This document shows, piece after piece, positions 62,001 to 64,000 of a stretch of 64,000 nt of DNA. The stretch covers positions 1,479,001-1,543,000 of the forward strand of contig NZ_LN614830.1 of assembly GCF_000953635.1 (NCBI RefSeq). Reading direction: 5' to 3'. The notes under the pieces are model-generated. The model was not told the origin of the DNA. It saw nothing but the letters and a program-made list of their open reading frames with translations, and did not search any database. Position 1 is the first letter of the stretch, and each line of letters opens with the position of its first letter. The position numbers and the translations under genes are program-made. Origin of the DNA: Legionella micdadei. Its GTDB lineage: Bacteria > Pseudomonadota > Gammaproteobacteria > Legionellales > Legionellaceae.

Positions 62001-63945
62001 CCAAACAAGCGATTTCACCGTTGTTGGCATCGGCGATATGGCTGGAGATGTGTTTGGTAATGGAATGTTATTGTCCAGACACATTAAATTACTTGCTGCT
62101 TTTAACCATATTCATATTTTTATCGATCCTAATCCAGATCCTGAAATTAGTTTTAAAGAGCGCGAACGATTGTTTAATTTGCCACGCTCAAATTGGACTG
62201 ACTACGATAAGAAACTCATTTCTAAAGGGGGTGGCGTATTTAACCGTAACGCTAAATCCATTAGTGTTAGCAAGGAAATGAAAGAAGTCTTTGGGATCAA
62301 ACAATCTGCTATCGAGCCTAATGAATTGATCCGTGTGATCCTTAAGGCTAAAGTTGATTTATTGTGGAGTGCAGGTATTGGAACTTTTGTTAAGGCGCAG
62401 TCAGAATCCCATGTTGATGTTGGCGATAGGTCTAATGATTCAATTCGAATTAATGCCAAACATCTTCGATGTAAAGTAGTCGGGGAGGGAGGTAATCTTG
62501 GATTAACCCAGCTGGCCCGCGTGGAATATGCGCTCAATGGCGGGCTTATTTTTACTGATTTCATTGATAATTCTGCTGGGGTTAACTGTTCAGACAAAGA
62601 AGTGAATATCAAAATTCTCCTCAACAGCATTGTTGCTTCAGGTGATTTGACAGAAAAACAACGAAATGAACTATTGGGCGAAATGACTGATGAGGTTGCT
62701 AAACTCGTATTACGTGATAATTTCAGCCAGCCTCGTGCAATCAGTGTTGCAGCAGCCCAGGCGCCACGTTTGATTGAATTGCATGCTCGTTATATTAATG
62801 AGCTAGAACGTACAGGAAAACTGGATAGAAGCTTGGAGTTTTTGCCTGACGACAAAGCCCTGCTAGACCGGAAATTACAAGGCCAAGGGTTAAGTCGTCC
62901 GAGTATTTCAGTTTTATTGTGTTACAGTAAAACAATTTTGAAAGAAGAAATCTTAAATTCAAACGTTCCTGAGGATCCTTTCTTCAAAGAGATTTTAACG
63001 AGTTCTTTCCCATCGCAATTGGCTGGACGCTATGAAAAGCAAATGCAAAAACACCCTCTTAAGCGGGAAATTATTGCGACAAGGTTAAGCAATATCATCA
63101 TTAATGAAATGGGTTTTACTTTTATTTATCGTCAACAAGACGAAACGGGCGCTCCGATTTCAGCGATTGTGCGGGCTTACATGATTGCCAGATCTGTGCT
63201 TGGCTTAGAGACTATCTGGAAAGATATTGATGCACTTGGTACGACGATCACTGCTGAAAAACAAGTCGAATTGACGATGCTTTATTTGCGTTTACTCAGG
63301 CGAGTGACTCGATGGTTTTTACGCAGCCAATGCATGCACCTGGATATCACTAAAGCGGTTAAACTCTATTCGCCCGGTATGCGTGAATTGAAGAAAGCTT
63401 TGCCAGAGAAATTTAGCGGAGGTAATAGGGCGCAATACGATCATCATTATAATCAATACCTGGAATTGGGAATTCCCCCTCATTTGGCTCATGAACTGGC
63501 GATAACACGGGCCCTATTCTCAGCAATGGATATTATTGAGGTATCGCACCAAGTTAATATGGAAGTCGGTAAGGTCGCTGAAATTTATTTTGATATTGGC
63601 GAACTTCTGGATATCACGTGGATACGCTCACAAATTATTGCGCACCCTACGGAAAATCATTGGGAATCTTTATCCAGAGAAGCTTTACGAGACGACCTAG
63701 ATTGGCAACAAAGACAGCTGACCGCGGGTATCATCGGCTTTGATGAAAAGAAAAAGGATTTCAAAAAAGCATTCGAAACTTGGTCAGAAAGACATAAAAC
63801 ACTAATCGAAAGATGGCGTCAAATTCTCTCTGATTTGCGGGCAAGCACCACGCTTAACTATACCATGTTTTTCGTCACTACCCGTGAACTGCTTGATTTG
63901 ACGCAAACGACAGTAAAGGTGTCGGAAAAGGAAATGGTAGCTTGA
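59071..63945 (+). CDS. gdh2: NAD-specific glutamate dehydrogenase, large (180-kDa) class
   Basis: A 1624-residue enzyme of the large NAD-GDH family that deaminates glutamate to 2-oxoglutarate. The N-terminal half (about 1-700) holds the regulatory ACT-like modules. The catalytic part starts near residue 720. Visible motifs: VARGGLRWSDRKEDFRTEI with the substrate-binding region, VPSGAKGGFVPK with the catalytic Lys, VVGIGDMAGDVFGNGML for NAD binding, and GGNLGLTQLARVE. Length agrees with other gamma- and alpha-proteobacterial members. AAGAGGTGAG lies before the ATG. Glutamate is a main carbon source for Legionella, so this is probably central metabolism. It closes the window. Confidence 0.95.
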   Translation: MSYKFEEGKDLIIDAVVDKLQQKMGGGQAPFCIEFVRQFYGTVALEDLREWDIDDLYGAIINFWSLIQHRAPNETKIRIYNPDFERHGWQTTHTVVEIITDDMPFLVDSLRMVINRLGLVSHLIMHMGNLRVRRGKNNEIIEVLPRNGESQHKDIIVEAAIFIEIDRQTDASVLEDLHRNFERVLEDNRAVVSDWMPMREKVRAAIAELEAVSSVLEPNEASETIAFLKWIEDHHFTFLGMREYELIRKGQETILQPLPETGLGVLRQSMSKSSARSISAMTPEARELTLSSRVLVMSKTNTEATVHRRAYTDYIGIKRFNKKGQVIGELRIIGLYTSAAYNTSPRHIPFLRHKVALIMKNSNLNPRGHAGKVLLNILETLPRDDLIQASEDELLEIAMGIFYMQERRRIRMFARTDVYRRFVSCLVYVPKDRWNTELRLAMEKILKESFNSQEINFSTWFSESVLARIHFIIRTNPHDETQWNFKEIEQKLIEVGRTWTDDFQHYLFDTFGEEKANRLFARYKGAFPVAYTAIFSPRTAVSDIKHVETLSDSNPLVMNFYKPLDEPEENFRLKIYQHDDTLALSEVLPILERLGMKAISERPYVLDYEDGRKTWINDFALQYTHKNDFDIDHIKDLFQNAFASVWFGQAENDGFNQLVLAASLDWRQVSVLRTYAKYFKQIGFTFSQEYIEAALINNAHIAYKLVQLFEIRFNPTIKANRDVDFTSLVNEIFVDLDEVANLDEDKIIRLYIQAISSTIRTNYYQVDKHGEPKKYISIKLSSKDIPGVPKPYPMFEIFVYSPKFEAVHLRRGKVARGGLRWSDRKEDFRTEILGLMKAQQVKNAVIVPSGAKGGFVPKHLPVNGTREEILAEGISCYQLFIRGLLDITDNLKNGGVVKPENVVCYDEDDPYLVVAADKGTATFSDIANAISAEYSFWLGDAFASGGSVGYDHKKMGITAKGAWESVKRHFYEMGRDPQTSDFTVVGIGDMAGDVFGNGMLLSRHIKLLAAFNHIHIFIDPNPDPEISFKERERLFNLPRSNWTDYDKKLISKGGGVFNRNAKSISVSKEMKEVFGIKQSAIEPNELIRVILKAKVDLLWSAGIGTFVKAQSESHVDVGDRSNDSIRINAKHLRCKVVGEGGNLGLTQLARVEYALNGGLIFTDFIDNSAGVNCSDKEVNIKILLNSIVASGDLTEKQRNELLGEMTDEVAKLVLRDNFSQPRAISVAAAQAPRLIELHARYINELERTGKLDRSLEFLPDDKALLDRKLQGQGLSRPSISVLLCYSKTILKEEILNSNVPEDPFFKEILTSSFPSQLAGRYEKQMQKHPLKREIIATRLSNIIINEMGFTFIYRQQDETGAPISAIVRAYMIARSVLGLETIWKDIDALGTTITAEKQVELTMLYLRLLRRVTRWFLRSQCMHLDITKAVKLYSPGMRELKKALPEKFSGGNRAQYDHHYNQYLELGIPPHLAHELAITRALFSAMDIIEVSHQVNMEVGKVAEIYFDIGELLDITWIRSQIIAHPTENHWESLSREALRDDLDWQQRQLTAGIIGFDEKKKDFKKAFETWSERHKTLIERWRQILSDLRASTTLNYTMFFVTTRELLDLTQTTVKVSEKEMVA

Positions 63946-63968
63946 GTTTTTGATGTCAGTTAATGTGA

Positions 63969-63998
63969 CCCAACCTACACAATGATCTGTAGGTTGGG
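63969..63998 (+). terminator. Strong hairpin after the NAD-GDH gene
   Basis: CCCAACCTACA and TGTAGGTTGGG form a perfect 11-bp stem with an 8-base loop, 23 bp past the stop. The window ends two bases later, so the expected T run cannot be seen. Confidence 0.7.
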
Positions 63999-64000
63999 GG

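Noticed and set aside
1..64000. CRISPR arrays, transposase genes, prophage genes, rRNA
   Set aside because: No regularly spaced repeats and no recognisable proteins of these kinds were found.

Overview
The window looks like a chromosome segment of a Legionella species or a close relative in the Legionellaceae. This is inferred from gene content, not a database match. The DNA is AT-rich. It carries several eukaryotic-like or effector-type genes: a RasGEF protein, a protein ending in a CaaX prenylation box, a protein with deaminase-type zinc ligands and an acidic C-terminus, and a protein with a caspase-like His/Cys pair. It also has a Legionella-type phosphatidylcholine synthase, an archaeal-type thymidine phosphorylase, a 1624-residue NAD-glutamate dehydrogenase and the rpsF-rpsR-(DUF2232)-rplI block. 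No transposase, CRISPR array or rRNA was seen. Three tRNAs are present: Gly-CCC, Arg-ACG and Ser-GCU.

Layout. 1-5.6 kb: a gene cut by the window edge on the minus strand, two unknown or effector-like genes (deaminase-motif protein, TPR protein), a LysE-type exporter, a MarR-GNAT fusion and a small membrane protein. 5.9-8.5 kb: an esterase fused to a beta-lactamase-type hydrolase. 8.7-13 kb: a drug-resistance-like set (ABC-F protein, ABC exporter, MerR/TipA-like regulator). 13-15.8 kb: an L,D-transpeptidase bracketed by a duplicated hairpin and a gene remnant, the CaaX protein, a lone receiver domain, tRNA-Gly and an orphan Pycsar-type membrane protein.

16-37.9 kb holds an energy and stress block: a Pat-type acyl-CoA synthetase/acetyltransferase, thymidine phosphorylase, an Mg2+ P-type ATPase, OsmC, two universal stress proteins, a P1B-type metal ATPase, a nickel permease, then hypABFCDE, a four-subunit soluble [NiFe] hydrogenase (group 3b-like) and its maturation protease. 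The genes from hypA to the protease are tightly packed, many overlapping, on the plus strand. They would be sufficient to import nickel, build the NiFe(CN)2CO centre and run an NAD(P)-linked hydrogenase.

38-44.4 kb: a DacB-type carboxypeptidase, the RasGEF effector candidate, the caspase-like candidate, a methyltransferase and structured intergenic repeats. 44.4-64 kb is mostly housekeeping: tRNA-Arg and tRNA-Ser, a periplasmic carbonic anhydrase, a fatty-acid beta-oxidation pair, two further L,D-transpeptidases, a PAP2 membrane protein, a divergent CsrA paralogue, the ribosomal protein operon, a 658-bp gap with inverted repeats, a thioredoxin-like protein, a secreted protein, Pcs, an aldehyde dehydrogenase and NAD-glutamate dehydrogenase.
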